DNA from: Bacteroidales bacterium UBA1215
GTDB lineage: Bacteria > Bacteroidota > Bacteroidia > Bacteroidales > WCHB1-69
NCBI GenBank assembly: GCA_002309475.1
Contig: DBXJ01000062.1
Coordinates: forward strand, 1-19,255
Direction: 5' to 3'
DNA: 19,255 bases
Both the position numbers and the translations under genes were made by a program. Below, in pieces: positions 1 to 7,200 of this stretch; within the stretch, counting starts at the first letter, position 1, and each line of letters begins with the position of its first letter. The notes under the pieces were generated by a model. The model was not told the DNA's origin. It was given only the letters and a program-made list of their open reading frames with translations, and ran no database searches.

Positions 1-924
1 GTTAAAAACATGATTACCGGTGCGGCACAAATGGACGGTGCGATTTTGGTTGTGGCTGCAACTGATGGTCCAATGCCTCAAACTCGTGAACATATCCTTT
101 TAGCAAAACAGGTAGGTGTTCCAAGAATGGTTGTTTTCATGAACAAATGCGATATGGTTGACGATGAAGAATTGTTAGACCTTGTTGAAATGGAAATTCG
201 TGATTTATTATCATTCTACGGATTTGACGGAGACAATACTCCTATTATTCGTGGTTCTGCATTAGGCGGATTGAACGGAGATCCAAAATGGGTAGGTAAA
301 ATCATGGAATTGATGGATACAGTTGACGAATGGATTCCACTTCCACAACGTGATAAAGATAAAGACTTCTTAATGCCTATAGAAGACGTTTTCTCTATCA
401 CAGGTCGTGGTACTGTTGCAACAGGTCGTATAGAATCTGGTATTATCAAAATAGGTGATCCTGTAGATATTATCGGTATGGGAGCAGAAAAATTGAAATC
501 AGTTGTAACTGGTGTTGAAATGTTCCGTAAAATATTAGATGAAGGTGAAGCTGGTGATAATGCAGGTTTGTTACTTCGTGGTATCGACAAAGACGAAATC
601 CGTCGTGGTATGGTTATCGCAAAGCCGGGTTCAATCAAGCCTCATAAACATTTCAAAGCTCAAGTTTATGTTTTGAAAAAAGAAGAAGGTGGACGTCATA
701 CTCCATTCCATAATAAATATCGTCCTCAATTCTATTTTAGAACTACAGACGTTACCGGAGAAATCACTCTTCCAGAAGGTGTAGAAATGGTAATGCCAGG
801 CGATAACTTGACAATTGATGTTAACTTGATTGCAGAAATCGCATTGAACATGAACTTACGTTTCGCTATCCGTGAAGGTGGTAGAACAGTAGGTGCCGGT
901 CAGGTTACAGAAATTTTAGATTAA
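1..924 (+). CDS. tuf: Elongation factor Tu, 3' part (5' end outside window)
   Basis: EF-Tu carries aminoacyl-tRNA to the ribosomal A site as a GTP complex in the cytoplasm. The frame is open from base 1 (VKNMITGAAQMDGAILV), which in EF-Tu follows directly after the DCPGH switch II motif. About 88 N-terminal residues, including the P-loop, therefore lie outside the window. The 307 visible residues hold the G4 motif NKCD (residues 48-51 of the fragment), a G5-like GSAL, then domain 2 (SITGRGTVATGRIESG) and domain 3 (RTTDVTGEI, ending REGGRTVGAGQVTEILD). The ATG at base 10 is an internal Met, not the start. No frameshift is seen. It is followed by a strong hairpin and tRNA-Trp. The identity is certain from the near-universal sequence. 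Confidence 0.98.
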   Translation, partial: VKNMITGAAQMDGAILVVAATDGPMPQTREHILLAKQVGVPRMVVFMNKCDMVDDEELLDLVEMEIRDLLSFYGFDGDNTPIIRGSALGGLNGDPKWVGKIMELMDTVDEWIPLPQRDKDKDFLMPIEDVFSITGRGTVATGRIESGIIKIGDPVDIIGMGAEKLKSVVTGVEMFRKILDEGEAGDNAGLLLRGIDKDEIRRGMVIAKPGSIKPHKHFKAQVYVLKKEEGGRHTPFHNKYRPQFYFRTTDVTGEITLPEGVEMVMPGDNLTIDVNLIAEIALNMNLRFAIREGGRTVGAGQVTEILD

Positions 925-940
925 GTTCTAATAAATTGAT

Positions 941-973
941 AAAAGAGAAATCTCGTAGTAGATTTCTCTTTTT
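941..973 (+). terminator. Hairpin terminator after tuf
   Basis: A perfect 13-bp stem is formed by 941-953 and 960-972 around a 6-nt loop (954-959). The right arm ends in a run of T up to 973. The shape fits an intrinsic terminator for tuf. It ends exactly one base before the first base of tRNA-Trp, so it could also serve as a processing signal or a partial terminator if the tRNA and secE are read through from tuf. Confidence 0.8.
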
Positions 974-1044
974 AGGAGCATAGTTTAATGGTAGAATGGG
1001 GGTCTCCAAAACCTTTGATGTGAGTTCGATTCTTACTGCTCCTG
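974..1044 (+). tRNA. tRNA-Trp (anticodon CCA)
   Basis: A full cloverleaf can be drawn. The acceptor stem is 974-980 with 1037-1043 (7 perfect pairs) and the discriminator is G1044. The D arm contains AATGGTA. The anticodon stem is 999-1003 with 1011-1015 (two G-T pairs). The loop CTCCAAA (1004-1010) has anticodon CCA at 1006-1008. The variable loop is 4 nt and the T arm is GTGAG/CTTAC around TTCGATT. The 3' CCA is not encoded, since GCAAAA follows. A tRNA-Trp between tuf and secE is the usual arrangement in Bacteroidota. Confidence 0.97.
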
Positions 1045-1062
1045 CAAAAATAAGTTTAACAA

Positions 1063-1287
1063 ATGAAAAAGATAGTTCGTTATATACAAGAAGCTTATGA
1101 TGAATTGGTACACAAGGTAACTTGGCCAACTTGGTCAGAATTGCAAAATAGTGCCGTTGTTGTATCTATTGCATCATTGGTAATAGCATTAGTAGTCTTT
1201 CTAATGGACTTTTTGTTTGGAGTACAACACTTTGAATTCGGGTCTTTCATTTGGAAAGGATTATTAGGATTTTTGTATGGAGCATAA
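1063..1287 (+). CDS. secE: Preprotein translocase subunit SecE
   Basis: SecE is the small clamp subunit of the SecYEG protein-export channel in the inner membrane. The 74-residue product has the short single-span form: an amphipathic N-terminal helix (KIVRYIQEAYDELVHKV), the family motif TWPTWSEL at about residues 20-27, then one hydrophobic span at about 31-54 (VVVSIASLVIALVVFLMDFL). The start ATG lies 18 nt after the tRNA-Trp, and no promoter is visible between them, so tRNA and secE probably share a transcript. nusG follows after 73 nt. Position between tRNA-Trp and nusG confirms the assignment. Confidence 0.96.
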   Translation: MKKIVRYIQEAYDELVHKVTWPTWSELQNSAVVVSIASLVIALVVFLMDFLFGVQHFEFGSFIWKGLLGFLYGA

Positions 1288-1304
1288 TTTAAATAATGAA
1301 TAAA

Positions 1305-1339
1305 TACCCAGCTTCCATAAGTGAAAACTTATTTGGGTA
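1305..1339 (+). other. Two-part RNA hairpin between secE and nusG
   Basis: An outer stem TACCCA/TGGGTA (1305-1310 with 1334-1339) encloses an inner stem ATAAGT/ACTTAT (1317-1322 with 1327-1332) capped by a GAAA tetraloop. A 6-nt left-hand internal loop (GCTTCC) and a single unpaired T (1333) lie between them. No T-run follows, so it is not an intrinsic terminator. It could be a processing or stability element in the secE-nusG mRNA. The pairing is visible; the role is unknown. Confidence 0.4.
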
Positions 1340-1360
1340 AATATAAGAAAAGGTAATTAG

Positions 1361-1951
1361 ATGGATAGTACAAACGAAACGAACAAGTATCGATGGTATG
1401 TGTTACGAGCCGTCACTCAACAAGAGGACAAGATTAAAAAACACATAGAAAGTGAAATCAAGTCCTTGGGTTTAGAGGAGTTCGTACCGAGAGTGCTGGT
1501 TCCGGTAGAAAAAGTATTTACTATTCGTAACGGTAAAAAAGTTATGAAAGAAAAAAATTTCTATTCGGGATACGTCTTCGTAGAAGCCTATTTTGAAAGG
1601 AAAGAAAATGGAGAATACACCGAAGTAGGTAAAAAAGTCAAAGGTACCCTTCGACAAACCCCAGGTGTATTAGGGTTTTTAGGCGGCGAAGAAAATCCAG
1701 AACCATTACGTCAACAAGAAGTAATGAGATTGTTAGGCAAAGCTGACGAATTGATGGAAAATGAAGAAGAAGCAGTCGGCACGTTTATGGTTGGGGAGTC
1801 TGTTAAAGTTACCGACGGACCTTTTGCAAGTTTTGTAGGAGTTATTAAAGAAATTAATAACGAAGGAAAAAAGTTGAAAATAGAGGTGAATATTTTCGAC
1901 CAACCAACATCGTTGGAATTGAGTTATTATCAAGTATCATCGGAGTTGTAA
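1361..1951 (+). CDS. nusG: Transcription termination/antitermination factor NusG
   Basis: NusG binds the clamp of RNA polymerase, aids processive elongation, and couples transcription to Rho or to the ribosome. The 196-residue product has an N-terminal NGN domain beginning at WYVLRAV (12-18), with YSGYVFVEA at 68-76 and PGVLGFLGG at 101-109. The C-terminal KOW domain begins near residue 144 (GESVKVTDGPFASFVGVI). It is slightly longer than the E. coli protein, with extra residues between the YVFVEA strand and PGVLGFLG, as expected for this phylum. The start ATG is preceded by AAAAGG about 8 nt upstream, one of the few Shine-Dalgarno-like sequences in this window. It lies between secE and rplK in the standard order. 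Confidence 0.97.
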   Translation: MDSTNETNKYRWYVLRAVTQQEDKIKKHIESEIKSLGLEEFVPRVLVPVEKVFTIRNGKKVMKEKNFYSGYVFVEAYFERKENGEYTEVGKKVKGTLRQTPGVLGFLGGEENPEPLRQQEVMRLLGKADELMENEEEAVGTFMVGESVKVTDGPFASFVGVIKEINNEGKKLKIEVNIFDQPTSLELSYYQVSSEL

Positions 1952-2008
1952 AATTTTTCTAAAAACAAGAAAGAGGTTTGATAGTTAATCAATTAAATAT
2001 TAAAAAAA

Positions 2009-2455
2009 ATGGCAAAAGAAGTAGCAGGACTTATTAAATTACAGATTAAGGGCGGTGCTGCAAATCCATCACCTCCAGTAGGACCGGCATTAGGTGCAAA
2101 GGGAGTTAACATTATGGAATTTTGTAAGCAATTCAATGCTCGTACACAAGAAATGGCAGGCAAGATTATTCCTGTAATTATTACAGTGTACTCTGATAAG
2201 TCTTTTGATTTTATCATTAAGACTCCGCCTGTTGCTGTTCAGATAATGGAAGCCACCAAAGCAAAAAAAGGTTCTTCTGAACCAAACCGTACCAAAGTTG
2301 CCAGTCTTACTTGGGATCAAGTGAGAGCAATTGCAGAAGGTAAAATGGTTGATATGAACTGTTTTACAGTAGAATCTGCCATGAAAATGGTTGCAGGAAC
2401 TGCACGTAGTATGGGTATAACTGTAAAAGGTGGTCAAAATCCATTTGAAAATTAG
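2009..2455 (+). CDS. rplK: 50S ribosomal protein L11
   Basis: L11 binds 23S rRNA in the GTPase-associated centre at the base of the stalk. The 148-residue length is normal. The N-terminal domain carries the hallmark PPVGPALGAKGVNIMEFC (about residues 22-39), with the proline-rich turn involved in factor and thiopeptide response. The C-terminal RNA-binding domain includes KGSSEPNRTKVASLTWDQV and ends VAGTARSMGITVKGG. The start follows an A-rich leader without a clear Shine-Dalgarno, as is usual in Bacteroidota. It is 57 nt after nusG and 28 nt before rplA, so co-transcription with L1 is expected. Confidence 0.98.
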   Translation: MAKEVAGLIKLQIKGGAANPSPPVGPALGAKGVNIMEFCKQFNARTQEMAGKIIPVIITVYSDKSFDFIIKTPPVAVQIMEATKAKKGSSEPNRTKVASLTWDQVRAIAEGKMVDMNCFTVESAMKMVAGTARSMGITVKGGQNPFEN

Positions 2456-2483
2456 TCGTTTAAATTATTAAGAAAAAAGTAAA

Positions 2484-3179
2484 ATGGCACAAAAAACAAA
2501 GAAACGCGTAGAAGCCGAAGCAAAGCACGATTTAAAACGTTCATATCCTTTGGCAGAAGCAATTCAAATTGTAAGAGACATTACCACTACCAAATTTGAT
2601 GCGTCAGTAGATATTGACGTTCGTTTAGGCGTTGATCCTCGAAAAGCTAATCAAATGGTAAGAGGTATTGTTACATTACCGCACGGAACTGGTAAAGTAG
2701 TAAGAGTATTAGCATTAGTAACTCCTGACAAGGAAGAAGAAGCTAAAGCAGCGGGAGCCGAATATGTAGGTTTAGACGATTATATCCAGCAAATTAAAAA
2801 TGGTTGGACAGATGTTGATGTTATCATCACCATGCCTAGTGTAATGCCAAAAATTGGTGCATTAGGAAAAGTCTTAGGACCTCGTGGATTGATGCCGAAC
2901 CCTAAAACAGGAACGGTAACAATGGAAGTAGGTAAAGCAATACAAGAAGTAAAGGCAGGTAAGATAGACTTTAAAGTTGACAAAACTGGTATTATTCACA
3001 CATCAGTAGCAAGAATGTCTTTCTCTAATGAAGATATTTACGATAATGCAAAAGAAGTGATACAAAATATTATCAAGTTGAAACCAACAGCAGCAAAAGG
3101 AACTTACATTAAGAGTCTTTACATTTGTAGTACCATGAGTGCTGGAGTACAAGTAGATGTTAAGTCAGTTACATTATAA
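2484..3179 (+). CDS. rplA: 50S ribosomal protein L1
   Basis: L1 forms the mobile L1 stalk beside the E site, and in many bacteria it represses its own operon by binding the mRNA. The 231-residue product is of standard length. It shows the rRNA-binding start of domain I (YPLAEAIQIV, DASVDIDVRLGVDPRKANQ) and the highly conserved GPRGLMPNPKTGTV at 132-145, and it returns to domain I with GKIDFKVDKTGIIHTSVARMSF. rplJ begins only 12 nt after its stop, so the two genes are closely coupled. I could not recognise a typical L1-binding mRNA structure upstream of rplK. Confidence 0.98.
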   Translation: MAQKTKKRVEAEAKHDLKRSYPLAEAIQIVRDITTTKFDASVDIDVRLGVDPRKANQMVRGIVTLPHGTGKVVRVLALVTPDKEEEAKAAGAEYVGLDDYIQQIKNGWTDVDVIITMPSVMPKIGALGKVLGPRGLMPNPKTGTVTMEVGKAIQEVKAGKIDFKVDKTGIIHTSVARMSFSNEDIYDNAKEVIQNIIKLKPTAAKGTYIKSLYICSTMSAGVQVDVKSVTL

Positions 3180-3191
3180 AAAGTGTATATT

Positions 3192-3704
3192 ATGAAGAAA
3201 GAGAACAAAGCGGTTATTATTGAAGAAATTGCTAACATTCTATCAGGAAGCAACACAGTTTATGTAGCTGATATTTCAGGTCTAACAGCAGATAAAAGCA
3301 ACGCTTTACGTAGAATATGTTTTACAAAAGGCGTAAAAATTAAGATGGTGAAAAATACCTTCTTAAGAAAAGCTATGGAGCAGTTGGATACTGATTATTC
3401 GGAAATGTATCCTGTGCTAAAAGGAACCTCTGCAATAATGGTTTCAGAAGCAGGCAATACACCTGCACGTATTATCAGAGATTTCCGTGGCAAAAATGAA
3501 ATCCCGACTATCAAAGCAGCTTATATTGAACAATGCGTATATTTGGGAGATCAAATAGACTTGTTATGCAGTCTAAAATCAAGAGAGGAACTTATTGGAG
3601 ATATTATCACTTTGTTGCAATCACCGGCAAAGAATGTTGTATCAGCATTACAATCAGGTGGCGGCAAATTGGCAGGTATCGTAAAGACCCTTTCAGAAAA
3701 ATAA
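3192..3704 (+). CDS. rplJ: 50S ribosomal protein L10
   Basis: L10 anchors the L7/L12 dimers to the ribosome and forms the stalk base with L11. The 170-residue reading starts at ATG 3192 (MKKENKAVIIEEIANIL), as in related L10 proteins. An in-frame GTG at 3183 would add only three residues (MYI) and start 3 nt after rplA, so I reject it. The N-terminal part has YVADISGLTADKSNALRR and MVKNTFLRKAM, typical rRNA-binding features. The C-terminal helix (NVVSALQSGGGKLAGIVKTL) is the L7/L12 docking segment. The 12-nt gap to rplA leaves no room for the long autoregulatory L10 leader known from E. coli. Confidence 0.96.
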   Translation: MKKENKAVIIEEIANILSGSNTVYVADISGLTADKSNALRRICFTKGVKIKMVKNTFLRKAMEQLDTDYSEMYPVLKGTSAIMVSEAGNTPARIIRDFRGKNEIPTIKAAYIEQCVYLGDQIDLLCSLKSREELIGDIITLLQSPAKNVVSALQSGGGKLAGIVKTLSEK

Positions 3705-3745
3705 TTAGTTAAATAAAGTAAAAAACAATTAAAAAAAATAAAATT

Positions 3746-4120
3746 ATGGCAGATTTAAAAGCATTTGCAGAACAATTAGTAAATTTAACAGTTAAAGAAG
3801 TTAACGAACTAGCTCAAATTTTAAAAGATGAGTATGGTATTGAACCAGCAGCTGCAGCAGTAGCAGTAGCAGCAGCACCAGGTGCAGCAGAAGCAGCAGC
3901 TGAAGAAAAAACTTCTTTCGATGTAATATTGAAAGAAGCAGGCGCTCAAAAATTGGCAGTTGTAAAATTGGTAAAAGAATTAACCAGTCTTGGTTTGAAA
4001 GAAGCAAAAGAATTGGTTGATGGAGCACCAAAAGCAATCAAAGAAGGCGTAACTAAAGACGAAGCTGAAGCTTTGAAAAAATCTTTGGAAGAAGCTGGAG
4101 CTAGCGTTGAAATTAAATAA
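3746..4120 (+). CDS. rplL: 50S ribosomal protein L7/L12
   Basis: L7/L12 is the multi-copy stalk protein that recruits translational GTPases. The 124-residue product has the N-terminal dimerisation helices (ADLKAFAEQLVNLTVKEVNELAQIL), a flexible Ala/Val/Glu-rich hinge at about 34-55, and the conserved globular C-terminal domain (TSFDVILKEAGAQKLAVVK, then LGLKEAKELVDGAPKAIKEG). The hinge is encoded by a run of GCA and GTA codons, so the DNA is locally repetitive there. It starts 41 nt after rplJ in a poly-A rich leader. An attenuator-like hairpin follows the stop, which would let rplJL be made in excess of rpoBC. Confidence 0.98.
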   Translation: MADLKAFAEQLVNLTVKEVNELAQILKDEYGIEPAAAAVAVAAAPGAAEAAAEEKTSFDVILKEAGAQKLAVVKLVKELTSLGLKEAKELVDGAPKAIKEGVTKDEAEALKKSLEEAGASVEIK

Positions 4121-4136
4121 CACACGCTACATTTTT

Positions 4137-4182
4137 GCATGTAAGACCTCTCCATATTAGGGAGGTCTTATGTGCGTTTTTT
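4137..4182 (+). terminator. Attenuator/terminator hairpin between rplL and rpoB
   Basis: A 16-bp stem (4137-4152 with 4160-4175, three G-T wobbles, no mismatches) surrounds a 7-nt loop (4153-4159). It is followed by G and then six T (4177-4182). This is a full intrinsic-terminator shape in the middle of the ribosomal protein/polymerase operon. In E. coli a partial terminator at the same place (rplL-rpoB) lowers polymerase subunit output relative to stalk protein. The structure here suggests the same logic, either by readthrough or with an unseen rpoB promoter downstream. Confidence 0.8.
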
Positions 4183-4234
4183 AAAACAACGTTCTTAATT
4201 TTTTTATTCGTTTAACATTTTAAAACCTAAAGCA

Positions 4235-7200
4235 TTGGTTACCAAGACACAACGAATTAGTTTTGCAACTGTAGAGACCCCGGAATATCCCGATTTTTTA
4301 GATATTCAGTTAAAATCATTTAGAGATTTTTTCCAAGTGGAAACAAATCCGGAACAAAGATGTAAAGAAGGTCTTTATCAGGTGTTCATGGAAAATTTTC
4401 CTATATCGGACGTACGTGGTAGTTTCGTATTAGATTTCATGGATTACTACGTAGATGCACCCCGATATTCCATAGAAGAGTGCATCCAAAGAGGTTTAAC
4501 ATACAGCGTTCCTCTTAAAGCGAAGTTACGTCTTTCTTGTACAGACGTAGATCACGAAGATTTCGAAACGCAGATACAAGAAGTCTATTTGGGACTTATC
4601 CCTTATATGACGCCAAGCGGTACTTTCGTGATTAATGGTGCTGAAAGAGTAGTGGTTTCACAATTACACCGTTCGCCCGGTGTATTTTTCGGAACATCCT
4701 ATCACACCAACGGCACCCAGTTATATTCCGCTAGAATTATTCCATTCAAGGGTTCATGGATTGAGTTTACAACCGACATTTCAAATGTCATGTATGCTTA
4801 TATCGATAGAAAGAAAAAATTGCCGGTTACAACTTTATTGCGTGCAATAGGTTATGAAACCGACAAGGATATTCTTACTATATTCGATTTGGCAAAAGAA
4901 GAAAAAGCAACCAAAACCAATCTTAAAAAATTGATTGGTAGTAAATTGGCTGCCCGTGTAATTCGTTCATGGAATGAAGACTTTGTAGATGAAGAAACTG
5001 GTGAGGTAGTAACAATACCAAGAACAGAAGTCTTGATCGAAAGAGAAGAAATTTTAGAGGATAAACACATTGATTTGATAGTAGAAAGTGGAATCAAGAC
5101 CATCTTAATTCACAAAGAAGATCCTAATCAAACAGATTATTCCATTATTTTTAATACATTGCAGAAAGACCCTGCAAACTCAGAAAAGCAAGCAATAGAA
5201 TATATCTATTTCCAAATGCGTAATACGGCTCCACCAGATGAAGATCAAGCCCGTCAAACATTTGAAAAGATATTCTTTTCTGACAAACGTTATGATTTAG
5301 GTGAAGTTGGAAGATATAGAATCAATAAAAAATTGGGACTACAAATTCCAATGACAACTACAGTCTTAACAAAAGAAGATATTATCTCCATTATTAAACA
5401 TTTGATAGAACTTATCAATTCAAAAGTAGATGTAGATGATATTGACCACTTGAGCAATAGAAGAATTAGAACCGTAGGCGAACAATTGTCAGCACAATTT
5501 GGTGTAGGTTTGGCACGTATGGCTCGAACCATCAGAGATAGAATGAATGTTCGTGATAATGAAGTATTTACCCCAACCGAACTAATCAATGCCAAAACAT
5601 TGGTATCGGTTATCAATACTTTCTTTGGTACTAACCAATTGTCACAATTTATGGACCAAACCAACCCATTGGCAGAGGTAACTCACAAGAGAAGAATATC
5701 TGCATTAGGTGTTGGTGGTTTGTCAAGAGATAGAGCCGGATTTGAGGTTCGTGACGTTCACTATACTCACTATGGTCGTTTGTGTACTATTGAAACACCG
5801 GAAGGTCCAAACATCGGTTTGATATCTTCATTGTGTGTATATGCAAAAATAAATCACCTTGGTTTTATCGAAACCCCTTATCGAAAAGTAGTAGATGGCA
5901 AAGTAGATTTGAAGTCACCATTGGTTTATATGGCTGCTGAAGAAGAAGAAAATCTTACTATTGCACAAGCAACTACTGAATATGATAAAAAGACAGGAGA
6001 AATATTGGGAAGTAGGATAAAAGCACGTCGTGTAGCCGATTATCCTATTGTAGCTCCACAAGAATTGGATGCTTTAGATATTGCACCTAATCAGATTGCC
6101 TCATTGGCAGCTTCGTTGATTCCATTTTTGGAACATGATGATGCTAACCGTGCCTTGATGGGTTCAAACATGATGCGTCAAGCTGTTCCATTGTTGTGTC
6201 CGCAAGCACCTATAGTCGGAACAGGTATTGAAGAAGATGTTGCACGTAGTTCAAGAACTCAAATTTATGCTACAGCAGACGGAGTTGTTGACTATGTTGA
6301 CGCAACACAAATTAGAATCAAATACAACCGAGACGAATACGATGATTTGGTAAGTTTTGACGATCCTGTTACAACTTACTCTTTGACAAAAAATCAAAGA
6401 ACAAATCAAGCAACAGCTATCAATATTAAACCTATTGTCCGTAGAGGTCAAAAGGTGAAAAAAGGTCAAGTCTTGACCGAAGGTTATGCAACCATCGGTG
6501 GAGAATTGGCATTGGGAAGAAACTTGAAAGTAGCTTTCATGCCTTGGAAAGGTTACAATTTTGAGGATGCTATCGTAATTTCAGAAAGAGTTGTAAAACA
6601 AGACTGGTTTACGTCTCTTCATATTGAAGAATTTACATTGGAAGTCAGAGATACCAAACGAGGTCAGGAAGAGTTGACCAATGATATTCCAAATGTAAGC
6701 GTAGAAGCAACCAAAAACTTGGATGCCAATGGTTTGGTATGTGTAGGAACACATATTAAAGAAGGAGATATTCTAATAGGAAAGATTACTCCAAAAGGAG
6801 AATCATATCCGACTCCTGAAGAAAAACTATTGAGAGCCATCTTCGGAGACAAGGCCGGTGATGTAAAAGATGCATCTTTGAAGGCACCTCCATCAACAGA
6901 AGGTGTAGTTATTGATAATAAATTGTTCTCTAAACTAGTAAAATCTAGAAAAAATAAGACTAAAGAAAAAGAGAGCGTAAAAGATGTAGAGGACGATTAC
7001 ATGAAACTCATGGATAAATTGAAAGAAGAACTTGTACAAAAATTGTATAAGATTCTAGAAGGCAAGTTATCTCATGGTATTAAAGACAATGCAGGCAATA
7101 TATTATTGCAAAAAGGTCCTAAGTTCTCACAGAAAATACTTAAAGAAATTGATTACAAGAGTGTAGACTTACGTGGTTGGACAACCGATTCACATGTAAA

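Noticed and set aside
216..638. 140-codon open frame antisense to tuf
   Set aside because: It lies wholly within the tuf coding region, has low-complexity Ser/Ile/Pro-rich content and no independent start signal. It is a shadow of conserved EF-Tu codons.
3183..3191. GTG start for rplJ adding three residues
   Set aside because: The ATG at 3192 gives the N-terminus seen in other L10 proteins, while the GTG would begin 3 nt after rplA without any family support.
3850..3905. Short GCA/GTA repeat as a possible microsatellite or repeat element
   Set aside because: It encodes the normal Ala-rich hinge of L7/L12, so protein function explains it.
4107..4137. Weak promoter-like boxes (TTG and CATTTTTG, about 20 nt apart) upstream of the rplL-rpoB hairpin
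   Set aside because: Both boxes are off consensus by at least one base, and the transcript would run straight into the hairpin. It is too weak to call.
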